A DNA stretch of 64,000 bases from Pseudogulbenkiania ferrooxidans 2002 (GCF_000174355.1 NZ_ACIS01000001.1:248001-312000), one strand, 5' to 3'. Counted from the first letter of the stretch, positions 41,711 through 51,512 are shown. Notes: generated from the letters alone by a model not told the origin. Made by a program: numbers and translations.

Positions 41711-41737
41711 TGGCCACGCCCGGGGCGGCCGATTTTT
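41711..41737 (+). terminator. Terminator-like hairpin between mksB and mksG
   Basis: GGCCACGCCCGGGGCGGCC-type stem followed by GATTTTTTT. If functional it would lower mksG expression relative to mksFEB. Confidence 0.6.
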
Positions 41738-41809
41738 TTGCCGGGTGGCGGAAACCGTCGCCGCCCGCCCGGTCTATTCCTTTCCACCCCTCCGTTTCCG
41801 GAATCGCCC

Positions 41810-43033
41810 ATGTCCCGCTGGCTCGCCCTGATCGACCCCGACCACGTCGCCCGCACCCCGCTCGGCGTGCGCGGCCATAACCTGCTGTTGACGCCGCGCG
41901 GCGAGCCGCGCCCGGTGCTGCTCGGCGCCGAGGAGGCGCTGCTGATCGGCACCTGGCTCGGCTCGCGCGCGAGCCGGGTGCGCTGGAGCACGCTGATGGC
42001 CGCCACGGCCAACCCGGGGTTGGCCGAAGACCTGCTGCGCCGTCTGCTGGAGGCGGGCTGGTGCGAGATCGAGCTGCACGCCGAAGCCGGCCTGCGCCAG
42101 TCGCCGCTGCAACCGTTCTGGGTGAGCTGGCGCGACATGTACGGGCTGCGCAGCCTGGCCGGGCTGGTCGATCCGCGCGAGCAGGCCGAAACGGTGGCGC
42201 TGTGGCGCGGCTGGCAGCCGCGCAACGCCGAGCTGGCGGGACTTGCCGACAGCCTCGGCAGCCGCCTGCCGACCTCGACGCTGGAGCGCCGCCTCAAGCT
42301 GGCGCAGGCGCTGGACGCCTGGCTCAGCGCCGGTCAGTGGGGCAGCGAGCGTCAGTTCTCGCAGCACGCCTTCGGCCGCAGCAAGGCGTTCAACGCCGGC
42401 GACCGCGACTGGCTCGCCGGCCACGGCATCGAGCTGGAAGCCTGCGGCATCTCTGCTCACACCCCGCACCTGTTCCTGTCCGGGCCGCTGACGCTGGTGG
42501 CCGGCGCCGAGCCGCTGGCTTCGGCCAACCTGCTGGGCCAGGGCGTGGCGCTGGCGCCGGAGGCGCTGCTGGCGGTGACGGCGCTGCAGGGCAGCGTGCG
42601 CGGGGTGCGCGTGGTGCAGAACCTGAGCGTGTTCGAGGGGCTGACGCGCGCGGCGCAGCCCTTCCTCACCGTGTGGGTGCCGGGCTACCCGCACCGGCGC
42701 TGGCGCGCGGCGGTGGGCCACCTGCTGGCGTTGCTGCGCCTGCCGCTGCAGGTGGGGTGCGACCTCGACCCGGCCGGCATCGCCATCGCGCTGCAGGTCG
42801 GCGCCGTGGCGGAGCAGGCCGGCTGCGCCTGGCAGCCATGGAAGATGGAGGCCGAGGCGCTGACGCTGGCCAACGGCGCACAGCCCCTGACCGAGCAGGA
42901 CGCGGTGCGGCTGTCACGGCTGGAGGGCAGCGCACTGCCGCCGCCCCTGGCGAAGTTGGCCGAAGCGATCCGGGAGCGGCAGCACAAGGTCGAGCAGGAA
43001 GGACTGTTTCTCGAGCGCGGCTCAGAGGCCTGA
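41810..43033 (+). CDS. mksG: MksG/JetD-like Toprim (DUF2220) subunit
   Basis: 407 aa from the ATG at 41810. The C-terminal Toprim has DLDPAGI near residue 320 and closing VEQEGLFLE; the N-terminal half is mixed helical (LRRLLEAGWCEIELHAEAGL). In JetD/MksG nucleases the first Toprim motif normally carries Glu; here the position reads RVVQNLSVFEG (near residue 268), Gln instead. The protein completes an MksBEFG/Wadjet set. It is separated from mksB by 127 bp and a hairpin. Nuclease activity is uncertain. Confidence 0.82.
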   Translation: MSRWLALIDPDHVARTPLGVRGHNLLLTPRGEPRPVLLGAEEALLIGTWLGSRASRVRWSTLMAATANPGLAEDLLRRLLEAGWCEIELHAEAGLRQSPLQPFWVSWRDMYGLRSLAGLVDPREQAETVALWRGWQPRNAELAGLADSLGSRLPTSTLERRLKLAQALDAWLSAGQWGSERQFSQHAFGRSKAFNAGDRDWLAGHGIELEACGISAHTPHLFLSGPLTLVAGAEPLASANLLGQGVALAPEALLAVTALQGSVRGVRVVQNLSVFEGLTRAAQPFLTVWVPGYPHRRWRAAVGHLLALLRLPLQVGCDLDPAGIAIALQVGAVAEQAGCAWQPWKMEAEALTLANGAQPLTEQDAVRLSRLEGSALPPPLAKLAEAIRERQHKVEQEGLFLERGSEA

Positions 43034-43089
43034 GCGCCGACGGTGACGGGGGCTTGCCAGCCGCAGGGAGGGCATGGCATGGTCATGCG

Positions 43090-43989
43090 ATGACCACCCG
43101 CTCTTCCCCCTCGTTCGCCTACCTGTCGCTGACGCTGGCTCCACTGTTCTGGGCCGGCAATTTCGTGCTGGCACGCGCCATGCACGCCAGCGTCGCACCC
43201 ATGACCCTGTCCTTCGTGCGCTGGAGCATCGCCTTGTTGCTGCTGCTGCCGTTCGGCCTGCGTCCGGCCTGGAACCAGCGTGCTCTGTGGCTGCCGCACT
43301 GGCGCCGCATCCTGCTGCTCGGTCTGCTCGGCGTATGCGGCTTCAACTCGCTGGTCTACCTCGGTTTGCAGAGCACCACCGCCACCAACGCGGTGCTGAT
43401 GAATTCCTTCATCCCCATCCTGATCGTGATCTTCGGCGCGCTGGGCTTCGGTCTCCGGCTCACCCTGCGCCAGGCGGGCGCCATCGCGGTGTCGTTTCTC
43501 GGCGTGCTGGCGATCGTCGCGCACGGCGAGCCGGCTCGGCTCTTGGAGCTCGACATCAACCATGGCGACGCCATCGTGTTCTGCGCGATGGTCGTCTGGG
43601 CGCTCTACACCCTGCTGCTGCGCGGCCTGCCGGCGGGGCTCGACCGCATCGGCATCCTCACCGTGCTGGTGGCGGTCGGGCTCACCGGCATCGCGCCGCT
43701 GTTCGCCGCCGAGCTGGCGAGCGGGCGCACCACCCCGCTCAACGCCGCCACCCTGGCCACCTTCCTCTACGTCGGCACCTTGCCCTCGGTGGCGGCGTAC
43801 TACTGCTACAATTACGGCGTGGCCCAGGTCGGCGCGGCACGGGCCGGCACCTTCATCCACCTGATGCCGGCGTTCGGCGCGCTGCTGTCGCTGCTGTTTC
43901 TCGGCGAGACGATCCGCGTCTACCACGTGGCGGGCATCGCGGCGATCCTGGCCGGCGTGCTGCTGTCCACCCGTTTTGCCAAGAGCTGA
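43090..43989 (+). CDS. EamA-family (DMT) transporter
   Basis: 299 aa with ten hydrophobic helices in two homologous EamA repeats (residues 10-140 and 160-295). FWAGNFVLARAMHASVAP and TNAVLMNSFIPILIVIFGALGFG are typical of the first repeat; AAYYCYNYGVAQVGAARAGTFIHLMPAFGAL of the second. Inner-membrane drug/metabolite exporter of unknown substrate. 56 bp after mksG. Confidence 0.92.
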   Translation: MTTRSSPSFAYLSLTLAPLFWAGNFVLARAMHASVAPMTLSFVRWSIALLLLLPFGLRPAWNQRALWLPHWRRILLLGLLGVCGFNSLVYLGLQSTTATNAVLMNSFIPILIVIFGALGFGLRLTLRQAGAIAVSFLGVLAIVAHGEPARLLELDINHGDAIVFCAMVVWALYTLLLRGLPAGLDRIGILTVLVAVGLTGIAPLFAAELASGRTTPLNAATLATFLYVGTLPSVAAYYCYNYGVAQVGAARAGTFIHLMPAFGALLSLLFLGETIRVYHVAGIAAILAGVLLSTRFAKS

Positions 43990-44018
43990 GCACCACTATA
44001 TAGGAGGAGAACTTCGCG

Positions 44019-44414
44019 ATGAGCGAACAAGACCGCGACAATGGCCGGGCGATGCGTACCCGGGTGATGGGCGAAGCCTTCGTCGAGCGGGCGATGGACA
44101 ACCTTGATGGCTTTTCGCGCCCGGTGCAGGACTGGATCAACGAACACGCCTGGGGCAGCACCTGGCAGCGCGAGGGCATCGACCTCAAGACGCGCAGTCT
44201 GGTCACCTGCGCTATGCTGGCCGCGCTGGGACGCAGCCACGAGCTGAAAGGCCACGTGCGCGGCGCCCTCAACAACGGCGCCAGCCTGGTGGAACTGCGC
44301 GAGGTGCTGCTGCACTCCGCCGTCTACGCCGGCGCTCCGGCCATGCTGGAGGCGGTGCGCGCGGCGCGCGAGGTGCTGGCCGAACTCGGGCTGGAACTGC
44401 CCGACGACCAGTAG
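44019..44414 (+). CDS. Carboxymuconolactone decarboxylase family protein
   Basis: 131 aa with AGGAGGAG ribosome site. REGIDLKTRSLVTCAMLAALGRSHELKGHVRGALNNGAS and REVLLHSAVYAGAP are the CMD motifs; the usual CxxC of the AhpD branch is absent, so it is closer to PcaC. No catechol genes are nearby, so the substrate is unknown. Confidence 0.88.
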   Translation: MSEQDRDNGRAMRTRVMGEAFVERAMDNLDGFSRPVQDWINEHAWGSTWQREGIDLKTRSLVTCAMLAALGRSHELKGHVRGALNNGASLVELREVLLHSAVYAGAPAMLEAVRAAREVLAELGLELPDDQ

Positions 44415-44424
44415 CCCGGACGGC

Positions 44425-44452
44425 AAAACGGCCAGCGAAGCTGGCCGTTTTG
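44425..44452. terminator. Bidirectional terminator
   Basis: AAAACGGCCAGC, GAA and GCTGGCCGTTTT with T/A runs on both sides, between convergent genes. Confidence 0.9.
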
Positions 44453-44480
44453 CTATGACATGCTTGTCAAACGGAGGAGA

Positions 44481-46124
44481 TCAGGCGTTCTGCCCGGCCA
44501 GGCGGCCGGCGCGTTTGCTCTCCTGCGACGCTTCGTGCATCGCCGCCACCGCGGCGGCGTCATGCTCCTGCTCCAGGTAGCGGGTGCGCCAGCCGCTGTT
44601 GACGCCCCAGGCGTAGAAGCCCAGCGCCATCAGCGCCACCACCGCCATGTCCACGCCGTACGGCAGCAGGCCGATGCCGCCGAAGTCGGTGCTGCCGACG
44701 TAGGACAGCAGCGCCAGCGCCGGCAGGTACAGCACCATCCACAGCGCGCCCTTCACCTCGCGGCCGAAGTCCGGCCAGCCGGCCTTGGCCTGGTACCAGA
44801 AGTACACCGGCAGCGCCGCCACGATCAGGAAGATGATCTGGCCGGTCAGCGGCCAGCGCGCCCAGTACAGTACCAGCGAGGCGCAGACGAAGGCGAACGG
44901 CGCGATCAGGTTCAGGCCGGCCAGGCGCAGCGGGCGCGGCAGGTCCGGCGCGGCGCGGCGCAGCGAGGCCGCGCTGATCGGGCCGGTCAGGTAGGAGATC
45001 ACCGTGGCCACCGAGATCACCGCCGCCAGCGTGCCCCAGCCGCGGAAGAAGAACAGGAACATGAACGACACCGCCAGGTTGAACCACATCGCCGCGCGCG
45101 GGATGCGGTAGAGCGGGTGGATGTGGCCGAACAGCGCCGGCATGGTGCCGTTCTTCTGCATGCCGTAGATCATGCGCGAGGTGGTGGCCATGTAGGTGGC
45201 GCCGGTGCCGCTCGGGCTGACGAAGGCGTCGAAGTAGAGCGTCATCACCAGCCAGTTCAGGCCGAACGCCAGTGCCAGCTGCGCGAACGGCGAGCTGAAG
45301 TCGATGCCCTGCCAGCCGTGCGCCAGGTCGGCCGGGGTCAGCGCGCCGAGGAAGGCGACCTGCAAGAGCACGTAGATCACCGCCGCCAGCAGGATCGAGC
45401 CGATCACGCCGAAGGGAATGCTCTTGCCCGGGTTGCGCGCCTCGCCGGCCAGGTTGATCGGGCTCTGGAAGCCGTTGAAGCTGAACACGATGCCGCTGGT
45501 GGCCACCGCCGTCATCACGCTGGCCCAGCCGAACGGGGCGAAGCCGCCCGGCGTGGCGCTGCCCAGGTTGCCGCTGTGAAAGCCGCTGTCGATCAGCGCC
45601 AGCGCGGTGAGCGCCGGCACCACCAGCTTGAACACGGTGATGGCGCTGTTGGCCTTGGCGAACAGCTTCACCCCCCAGTAGTTGAGCAGGAAGTACACCA
45701 CCACCAGCACCGCGGCGATGCCGAGGCCGGTCGGATTCAGCTCGCCGTGCTGGTACAGCGCCTGCGCCCACGGCCACGGCCACGAGCTCATGTACTGCAC
45801 CGAGGCCTCGGCCTCGATCGGGATCACCGCGACGATGGCGATCCAGTTGGCCCAGGCGGCGATGAAGCCGAGCAGCGAGCCGTGCGAATAGCGCGCGTAG
45901 CGCACCATGCCGCCGGATTCCGGGAACATCGCCCCCAGTTCGGCGTAGCTCAGGGCGATCGACAGAATGATGACCATGCCGACGAGCCAGGCCACGATGG
46001 CGGCCGGCCCGGCGATCTGCGCCGCGTGCGCGGCACCGAACAGCCAGCCGGAGCCGATGATGGAGCCGAGGCCGGTCAGCATCAGGGCGATCGGGCCGAT
46101 ATGGCGGGAATGCTGGTGATTCAA
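44481..46124 (-). CDS. APC-family amino acid permease
   Basis: 547 aa from a TTG at 46124, chosen because AGGAGAG lies 8 nt upstream and the protein opens NHQHSRHIGPIALMLTGLGSIIGSGWLFGA, the conserved first helix with its unwound GSIIGSGW. About twelve membrane helices. SFNGFQSPINLAGEARNPGKSIPFGVIGS is the conserved helix 6-loop segment. A cytoplasmic Glu/His-rich tail follows. Probably imports an amino acid or amine with protons; the exact substrate cannot be read. Confidence 0.92.
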   Translation of the reverse strand: MNHQHSRHIGPIALMLTGLGSIIGSGWLFGAAHAAQIAGPAAIVAWLVGMVIILSIALSYAELGAMFPESGGMVRYARYSHGSLLGFIAAWANWIAIVAVIPIEAEASVQYMSSWPWPWAQALYQHGELNPTGLGIAAVLVVVYFLLNYWGVKLFAKANSAITVFKLVVPALTALALIDSGFHSGNLGSATPGGFAPFGWASVMTAVATSGIVFSFNGFQSPINLAGEARNPGKSIPFGVIGSILLAAVIYVLLQVAFLGALTPADLAHGWQGIDFSSPFAQLALAFGLNWLVMTLYFDAFVSPSGTGATYMATTSRMIYGMQKNGTMPALFGHIHPLYRIPRAAMWFNLAVSFMFLFFFRGWGTLAAVISVATVISYLTGPISAASLRRAAPDLPRPLRLAGLNLIAPFAFVCASLVLYWARWPLTGQIIFLIVAALPVYFWYQAKAGWPDFGREVKGALWMVLYLPALALLSYVGSTDFGGIGLLPYGVDMAVVALMALGFYAWGVNSGWRTRYLEQEHDAAAVAAMHEASQESKRAGRLAGQNA

Positions 46125-46479
46125 GGGAAGACTCTCCTGTCTGTGTGTTGGGAAGGGGCCGTGGTACGGCTCCGTCATGCGCCCGGATCGTGGCCGGTTT
46201 CTTGTAGGTCTGCCTTGGATGAAAGTCCGGCACTGTAGAGCGGCGCCGTCCTGAGTTCTGTAACGATATGTACAGCCGGGTGTCATGAAAATGATCGAAA
46301 TCATCCCCATACCCAGTGAAAGGGGCGGGAGTATGCCAGCTTGAGCAGGGATTTTCCATCCGGAAAATAGGCTATTTACGTCGGGCCGCAGTGCCGACCC
46401 TGTTGCCGGCGGGGTTGAAATCCTGGCGTGTTCCCCCACACTTACGGGATTCGTCCACCCACTCTCGAGGATGCACACC
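46125..46479. promoter_or_regulatory. Intergenic region of divergent permease and tpx
   Basis: 355 bp without a gene. It holds ATGATCGAAATCAT (46290-46303) and the inverted repeat ATTTTCCATCCGGAAAAT (46350-46367), both plausible operators; promoters for the permease (leftward) and tpx (rightward) must lie here but no strong consensus is visible. Confidence 0.5.
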
Positions 46480-46977
46480 ATGGCAACCGTAACCCTGCGC
46501 GGCAACCCGGTCGACGTCGCCGGCCAACTCCCGGCCCAAGGCGCCAGCGCCGCCGACTTCACCCTGACCGCGGCCGACCTGTCCGAAGTCAGCCTGGCTT
46601 CCTTTGCCGGCAAGAAGAAAATCCTCAACATCTTCCCGAGCATCGACACCCCGACCTGCGCCATGTCGGTGCGCAAGTTCAACGAGAAGGCCGCCGGCCG
46701 CGACAACACCGTGGTGCTGTGCATCTCGGCCGACCTGCCGTTCGCGCAGAAGCGCTTCTGCGGCGCCGAAGGCATCGACAACGTCACCACCCTGTCCACC
46801 TTCCGCCACCCGGAATTCGCCGAGGCGCTGGGCGTGAAGCTGGCCAGCGGCCCGCTCGCCGGCCTGACCGCGCGCGCGGTGGTGGTGCTGGACGAGAACA
46901 ACTCTGTGCTGCACAGCGAACTGGTGGCCGAGATCGGCAGCGAGCCCAACTACGACGCGGCGCTGGCCGCGCTGTAA
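46480..46977 (+). CDS. tpx: Thiol peroxidase
   Basis: 165 aa from the ATG at 46480 (GAGG at proper spacing). [18 protein letters not shown], peroxidatic Cys in [16 protein letters not shown] (near residue 60) and resolving Cys in [11 protein letters not shown] (near 94) define the atypical 2-Cys Tpx. Reduces peroxides with thioredoxin. Monocistronic with a terminator. Confidence 0.97.
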   Translation: MATVTLRGNPVDVAGQLPAQGASAADFTLTAADLSEVSLASFAGKKKILNIFPSIDTPTCAMSVRKFNEKAAGRDNTVVLCISADLPFAQKRFCGAEGIDNVTTLSTFRHPEFAEALGVKLASGPLAGLTARAVVVLDENNSVLHSELVAEIGSEPNYDAALAAL

Positions 46978-46996
46978 GCCGGCTCGAGGCACCATG

Positions 46997-47027
46997 CAAA
47001 ACGGGGCGATGATTCGCCCCGTTTTTT
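46997..47027. terminator. Bidirectional terminator between tpx and chemoreceptor gene
   Basis: AAAACGGGGCG, ATGATT and CGCCCCGTTTTTT. Confidence 0.9.
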
Positions 47028-47043
47028 CGTTGCCGCCGTCGTT

Positions 47044-48690
47044 TCAGCCGGCCAGGTAGGCCGGTTGCGCCGTCGCCAGGGCGGCGTCCGGCTGGGGCGT
47101 GTCCGCCCGTCCGTCCAGGCGGAACCAGGCCAGGTTCTGGTTGAGTTCCCGTGCGGCGCCGGAGAGTTGCTCCATGGCCGGAGTGATTTCCTGCATCTGG
47201 CGGTTGATGCCGGCGGCGAGCTCGGCCACTTCCTGGCCCGATTGGCGGATCTGCTGGCTGGTCTGGCCCTGTTCCTCGGTGGCCTGGCCGATGTCGTTCA
47301 TCAGCTGGTTGACCTCGGCGAGCGCCTGGTCGACGGCGAGCAGGGCGCTGCCCAGCGTCTGCTGCGCCGCGGTGTTCTCGGCGCTGGCGCCGCGCGCCTC
47401 GTCCATGGTCTGCTGCAGGGTGTGGGTGGCCTTCTCGACCTGCTGCAGCGTGGTGAAGATGCGCGTGGTGGCGTCCGAGGTGCGTTCCGACAGCTTGCGC
47501 ACTTCATCCGCCACCACGGCGAAGCCGCGTCCGGCCTCGCCGGCGCGCGCCGCTTCGATGGCGGCGTTGAGCGCCAGCAGGTTGGTCTGCTCGGCGATGT
47601 CGCGGATCAGCGTGCTGATCTGGGAGATGTCGCCGATCGACTGGCGCAGCGCCTGCATGTCGGCCAGTGCGTGCTGGATGCGCTCGGCCAGCAGGGTCAT
47701 GGCCTCGGCGCTGGCGGCGCCGACGCGGCGCGCGTCCTCGGTGCGGCTGGCGGCGTCCTGGGTGCCGAGGCCGGCGTGGCTGACGTGGCGCGCGATGTTG
47801 GCCGAAGCCTCGGCGATCAGCCCCACCGCGAGCCGGCTGTCCTCGCTCTTGGCGGCCTGCAGCCGGGTTTCCTCTTCCACCTGCGCGGTCAGCAGCCGCA
47901 CCTGGCGGCTGTGCCGCTCGCCGCTCTGGGCATTGTCGTGCACCGCCCGGATCAGTTTGCCCAGCTGGTCGAGAAAACGGTTGATGCGGGCCGATGCCTG
48001 CGCCAGCTCGTCCTTGCCGTGCGCCGGCAGGCGCACCCCGAGGTCGCCTTCGCCGAGGCGGTCGGCCGCCTGCGCCATGGCGCCGAGCTGGCGCTTGAGG
48101 TGGCGTGCCAGTGCCAGCTGGATCAGCACCACCAGGGCACTCGCCAGCGCCATCGGCCCCAGCACCATGATCGCCAGTTCGCCCAGCGCATTCTGCATGC
48201 GCGTCTCTTCCCCGCCGAGCGCCTGCTGCTCGCCTTGCAAGCGGGCGTCGATCAGCTCGACCAGCGGCACGATGTGCAACTGGTAGGCCTGCTCGGGAAT
48301 CGACAGCGCGTCCTGCGGCGCGGTCTCGGCGATGGTGATGGCGTTCTTCAGGTTCTTGGCGAATTCGCCCCAGTGCTTGTCCAGTGCCGCGCCGACGGCC
48401 TGGCGCTGGGCGGCGGGCAGGGCGGGGACGATGCGCTGGCGCAGCCGGGACACGCTGGCCTCGATGCCGGCCAGGCGCTGCGGGGTGTCCGGCAGCAGCG
48501 GGTCGGCGCGCGCCAGCGACAGCACTGCGGCCTTCAGTTCGTTGAGGTTGGCCGAAAGCGCCTGGCGTTCGCGGTAGTGCTCGAACTGGCGGGTCAGGGA
48601 GGTGAGCTGGTAGCCGGCCAGTGCCAGCACCAGGATCAGGCTGGCGACGCTGAACAGCACCGTCAGCCACAAGCGTTTCACGAGGGTCAT
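47044..48690 (-). CDS. Methyl-accepting chemotaxis protein
   Basis: 548 aa from the ATG at 48690. Helix 1 at residues 8-28, a periplasmic helical sensor (30-185), helix 2 at about 187-210, then HAMP ([26 protein letters not shown]). The signalling tip is the highly conserved [20 protein letters not shown]. The C-terminus does not end in a CheR-binding pentapeptide. The ligand is unknown. Two copies of the chromosomal 10-mer motif lie in this gene. Confidence 0.96.
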   Translation of the reverse strand: MTLVKRLWLTVLFSVASLILVLALAGYQLTSLTRQFEHYRERQALSANLNELKAAVLSLARADPLLPDTPQRLAGIEASVSRLRQRIVPALPAAQRQAVGAALDKHWGEFAKNLKNAITIAETAPQDALSIPEQAYQLHIVPLVELIDARLQGEQQALGGEETRMQNALGELAIMVLGPMALASALVVLIQLALARHLKRQLGAMAQAADRLGEGDLGVRLPAHGKDELAQASARINRFLDQLGKLIRAVHDNAQSGERHSRQVRLLTAQVEEETRLQAAKSEDSRLAVGLIAEASANIARHVSHAGLGTQDAASRTEDARRVGAASAEAMTLLAERIQHALADMQALRQSIGDISQISTLIRDIAEQTNLLALNAAIEAARAGEAGRGFAVVADEVRKLSERTSDATTRIFTTLQQVEKATHTLQQTMDEARGASAENTAAQQTLGSALLAVDQALAEVNQLMNDIGQATEEQGQTSQQIRQSGQEVAELAAGINRQMQEITPAMEQLSGAARELNQNLAWFRLDGRADTPQPDAALATAQPAYLAG

Positions 48691-48838
48691 GGGGGGAACG
48701 CCACAATGATAGACGACTAAGTCTAGCGTGCCCGCATGACACGACGATGACGGCCCCCGAGGTCCCCCTTGATCTGCCGCAATGATTATCGGCGCCACGC
48801 CTGCTAGGCTGAAAACAGTCCTCCGCCAAGGCGACGAC

Positions 48839-49261
48839 ATGCCCTTCCTGCGAAAACACCTGCTCCTGCTGTGCGGCCTGCTGGCCGCGCTATGGCTGTT
48901 TTCGCTCTCGGCGGGCATGCTGGGCGAGTGTTTCGCCCCGCAGCCGGCGGCATCGGCCAGCGCGGCGACGCCGCAGCTGGCGACGGCGCATCCGCACCAT
49001 GCCCCGCTTGCCGCTCCCGCCGCCCCGGACACCGGCGCGCGCGTGGCCTGTGCCAAGCACTGCGAGGACAGCCTCGGCGGTGTGCTGAAGCCGCCGGCCT
49101 CCGATCTCTTCCAGCTCGGCATGCTGATCCTGGTGCTGTGTAGCGTGGTGCGCCTCGCCAGCCTGCCGCTGGCGATGCCCGCCCGGCGCCTTGCCGATGC
49201 CCAGGTCGCCATCGTCGGCGATCCACCGCCCACCATTCGTTTCCACCGCTTCAATAACTAG
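48839..49261 (+). CDS. Small membrane protein with Cys/His residues
   Basis: 140 aa from the ATG at 48839. Two hydrophobic segments (residues 9-28 and about 92-112) enclose a periplasmic-looking loop rich in Ala/Pro with HPHHAPL and CAKHCED. The His and Cys residues could bind metal. It is followed 120 bp later by a Met-rich exported protein and a beta-propeller, all on the plus strand. Function not recognised; a metal-related role is inferred from residue content and neighbours. Confidence 0.6.
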   Translation: MPFLRKHLLLLCGLLAALWLFSLSAGMLGECFAPQPAASASAATPQLATAHPHHAPLAAPAAPDTGARVACAKHCEDSLGGVLKPPASDLFQLGMLILVLCSVVRLASLPLAMPARRLADAQVAIVGDPPPTIRFHRFNN

Positions 49262-49381
49262 CCTGCCGTTTCACCGTCCTTCCCGCCCCAGGGCCGGGAG
49301 GCGCACGGCCGTCCGATCCGTCCGGGTCGGTCACGGTGCGCAAGCCCTGCTGTTTCCCCGACATCACTCAGGAGTCACACC

Positions 49382-49846
49382 ATGAAGAAGATCATTGTCG
49401 TTGCCGCCTCGACCCTCCTGCCGCTCGTGGCCGGCACCGCCTGGGCCAACGAAACCCATCATCCGGCCGACGCCGCGCCGGCGGCGAGCCAGCGTATCTT
49501 GCTGGCGGCCAAAGCGCCCGACGCCCCCAAGCCCCCGGCGGCCCAGGGGCCGTCGTTCCGCCTGATGGACGAGCACATGAAGCGGATGCAGGACATGCAC
49601 GAGCGGATGCTGGCCGCCAAGACGCCCGAGGAACGCCAGAAGCTGATGGATGAGCAGGCCAAGCTGATGCAGGAGGGCATGGGCATGATGAAGGACATGG
49701 GCGGCATGATGGGGCCGCGCGGCGGCATGGGCATGATGGGCGATCAGACCGGCAACACCATGATGATGAAGCGCATGGACATGATGCAGATGATGATGCA
49801 GATGATGATGGACCGCGAGAACGTGCGCATGCCGCCGCGGCCGTAA
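49382..49846 (+). CDS. Exported methionine-rich protein
   Basis: 154 aa with GGAG ribosome site. Residues 1-23 are a signal peptide (cleavage after AWA). The mature part is helical with very frequent Met: MDEHMKRMQDMHERML and GMGMMKDMGGMMGPRGGMG, then a run of MMM pairs near the end, plus His and Asp. Met-rich periplasmic proteins often bind Cu(I) or Ag(I). The repeats could also be structural. No named family recognised. Confidence 0.65.
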   Translation: MKKIIVVAASTLLPLVAGTAWANETHHPADAAPAASQRILLAAKAPDAPKPPAAQGPSFRLMDEHMKRMQDMHERMLAAKTPEERQKLMDEQAKLMQEGMGMMKDMGGMMGPRGGMGMMGDQTGNTMMMKRMDMMQMMMQMMMDRENVRMPPRP

Positions 49847-49947
49847 TCCGTCCGAAGTCGCCGCTGCTGCGGCAGCCAGGCAGGGGTCTGCCGTGGCAGG
49901 CCCCTGCCTGTCCCCTGTTCCTTTACCGTCTTGCCGGAGCCTCAAGC

Positions 49948-50952
49948 ATGCTTTTCCCCCGATTCACCCTGCAGGCCGGCGCGCTGCTGCTGGCCTGCGC
50001 CATCAGCCAGGCCGCACCGAGCGGCACCGTGTTCACCGCCAACGAACGCGGTAGCTCGATCAGCGCGGTGCACCTGGCCGACGGCGCCACCCGCACCGTT
50101 GCGCTCGACATCGCGCCGCACAACGTGCAGGTCACGCCCGACGGGCAATGGCTGCTGGCGGTGGGCATGAGCGCCCACGCCGGCCATCACGCCGCGGCGG
50201 GCGACGCCGGCCAGCTGCTGGTGTTCGATATTGCCGATCTGGAGCGGCCGGCCTTCGTGCTGCCGGCCGGCAGCCACCCGGCGCACGTGGTGAGCGACGC
50301 GGCGGGCCGGCTCGCCTTCGTCAGCGATTCCGGCGCCAACGCCGTGCTGGTGTTCGACCTCGCCAGCCGCGCCCGGGTCGGCGCGATCCCGACCGGGCGC
50401 TACCCGCACGGCCTGCGCCTGAGCCCGGACGGCAAGGAGCTGTACGTTGCCAACATGAAGGACGACAGCGTATCGGTGATCGACGTCGCCAAGCAGGAAG
50501 AGGCGGCGCGCATCGCGGTGGGACGCGCCCCGGTGCAGGTCGGCTTTGCCCCGGATGGGAAGCAGGTCTACGTCTCGCTTAGCGCCGAAAACAAGGTGGG
50601 CGTGATCGACCGGGCGCAGCGCCGGCTGCTCGGCAAGGTCGCGGTCGGCCGCCTGCCGGTGCAGCTGTTCGCCACGCCTGACGGGCGCCAGCTCTACGTC
50701 GCCAACCAGGGCACGGCGCAGTCCCCGGACAACCGGGTGTCGGTGATCGACCCGGCCACGCGCCGGCTCCTCGCCACCATCCAGGTCGGGCGCGGGGCGC
50801 ACGGCGTGGCCATGAGCCAGGACGGCGGCTACGCCTTCGTCAGCCATCTCGAGGACGGCACCTTCTCGGTGATCGACACCGCCAGCCGGAAGGTTGTGGC
50901 CACCCATCCCGTCGGGGAGGGGCCGAACGGCATCAGCTACAGCCCGCGTTAG
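49948..50952 (+). CDS. Exported YncE/YVTN-type beta-propeller protein
   Basis: 334 aa. Signal peptide in residues 1-22. At least six repeats of the GxxPxxVxxSPDGKxLYVAN type follow (for example RYPHGLRLSPDGKELYVAN and RLPVQLFATPDGRQLYVAN), forming a propeller. A His-rich insert (MSAHAGHHAAAG) lies near residue 75. Periplasmic scaffold, possibly metal-binding. Its stop overlaps the end of the convergent carbonic anhydrase gene by 4 bp. Confidence 0.85.
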   Translation: MLFPRFTLQAGALLLACAISQAAPSGTVFTANERGSSISAVHLADGATRTVALDIAPHNVQVTPDGQWLLAVGMSAHAGHHAAAGDAGQLLVFDIADLERPAFVLPAGSHPAHVVSDAAGRLAFVSDSGANAVLVFDLASRARVGAIPTGRYPHGLRLSPDGKELYVANMKDDSVSVIDVAKQEEAARIAVGRAPVQVGFAPDGKQVYVSLSAENKVGVIDRAQRRLLGKVAVGRLPVQLFATPDGRQLYVANQGTAQSPDNRVSVIDPATRRLLATIQVGRGAHGVAMSQDGGYAFVSHLEDGTFSVIDTASRKVVATHPVGEGPNGISYSPR

Positions 50953-51512
50953 CCGGCTTCGCCATCGGCCTCGTCCAGCGCCTGCTGGTGTTTCACCGCC
51001 AGGCGCTGATAGTGCTCGGCCGAGTACTTCAGGAAGGCGATTTCCTTGTCGCTGAGGCGGCGCACCTGCTTCACCGGGTTGCCCAGGTAGAGATGACCCG
51101 ACTCCAGCACCTTGCCCGGCGGCACCAGGCTGCCGGCGCCGATCATCACCTGGTGCTGGATCACCGCGCGGTCCAGCACGGTGCTGCCGATGCCCACCAG
51201 CACCTCGTCGCCGATGGTGCAGCCGTGCAGCGTGACGTGGTGGCCGATGGTGACGTTGTCGCCGATCACCAGCGGCGCGCCCAGCGGGTCCTCGTCGCGC
51301 TTGTGGCTGACGTGCAGCATGGCGAAGTCCTGCACGTTGCTGCCCTCGCCGATATGGATGCTGTTGACGTCGCCGCGGATCACCGCGCACGGCCAGACCG
51401 AGGCGCGTTCGCCCAGCGTCACCTCGCCGATCACCACGGCGGAGGGGTCGACGAAACAGGAATCGGGAACCTGCGGGGTGTGGCCGTCGTAGCGGCGGAT
51501 ATTGCGATTCAT
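50949..51512 (-). CDS. Gamma-carbonic anhydrase-like hexapeptide protein
   Basis: 187 aa. Left-handed beta-helix repeats, with VIRGDVNSIHIGEGSNVQD near residue 43 and HVSHKRDEDPLGAPLVIGDNVTIGHH near 67. The three metal histidines are present in HVSH and GHH. Similar to YrdA/PaaY-type proteins, which bind Zn and may have carbonic anhydrase or thioesterase activity. Confidence 0.92.
   Translation of the reverse strand: MNRNIRRYDGHTPQVPDSCFVDPSAVVIGEVTLGERASVWPCAVIRGDVNSIHIGEGSNVQDFAMLHVSHKRDEDPLGAPLVIGDNVTIGHHVTLHGCTIGDEVLVGIGSTVLDRAVIQHQVMIGAGSLVPPGKVLESGHLYLGNPVKQVRRLSDKEIAFLKYSAEHYQRLAVKHQQALDEADGEAG

Noticed and set aside
39931-42297. 788-codon minus-strand frame opposite mksB and mksG
   Set aside because: Antisense shadow in very GC-rich coding DNA; it spans two real genes and the gap between them.
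44460-46238. 592-codon plus-strand open frame
   Set aside because: It is antisense to the APC permease, whose membrane pattern and ribosome site are clear; the antisense frame is low-complexity Arg/Gly/His-rich, typical of GC-rich shadows.
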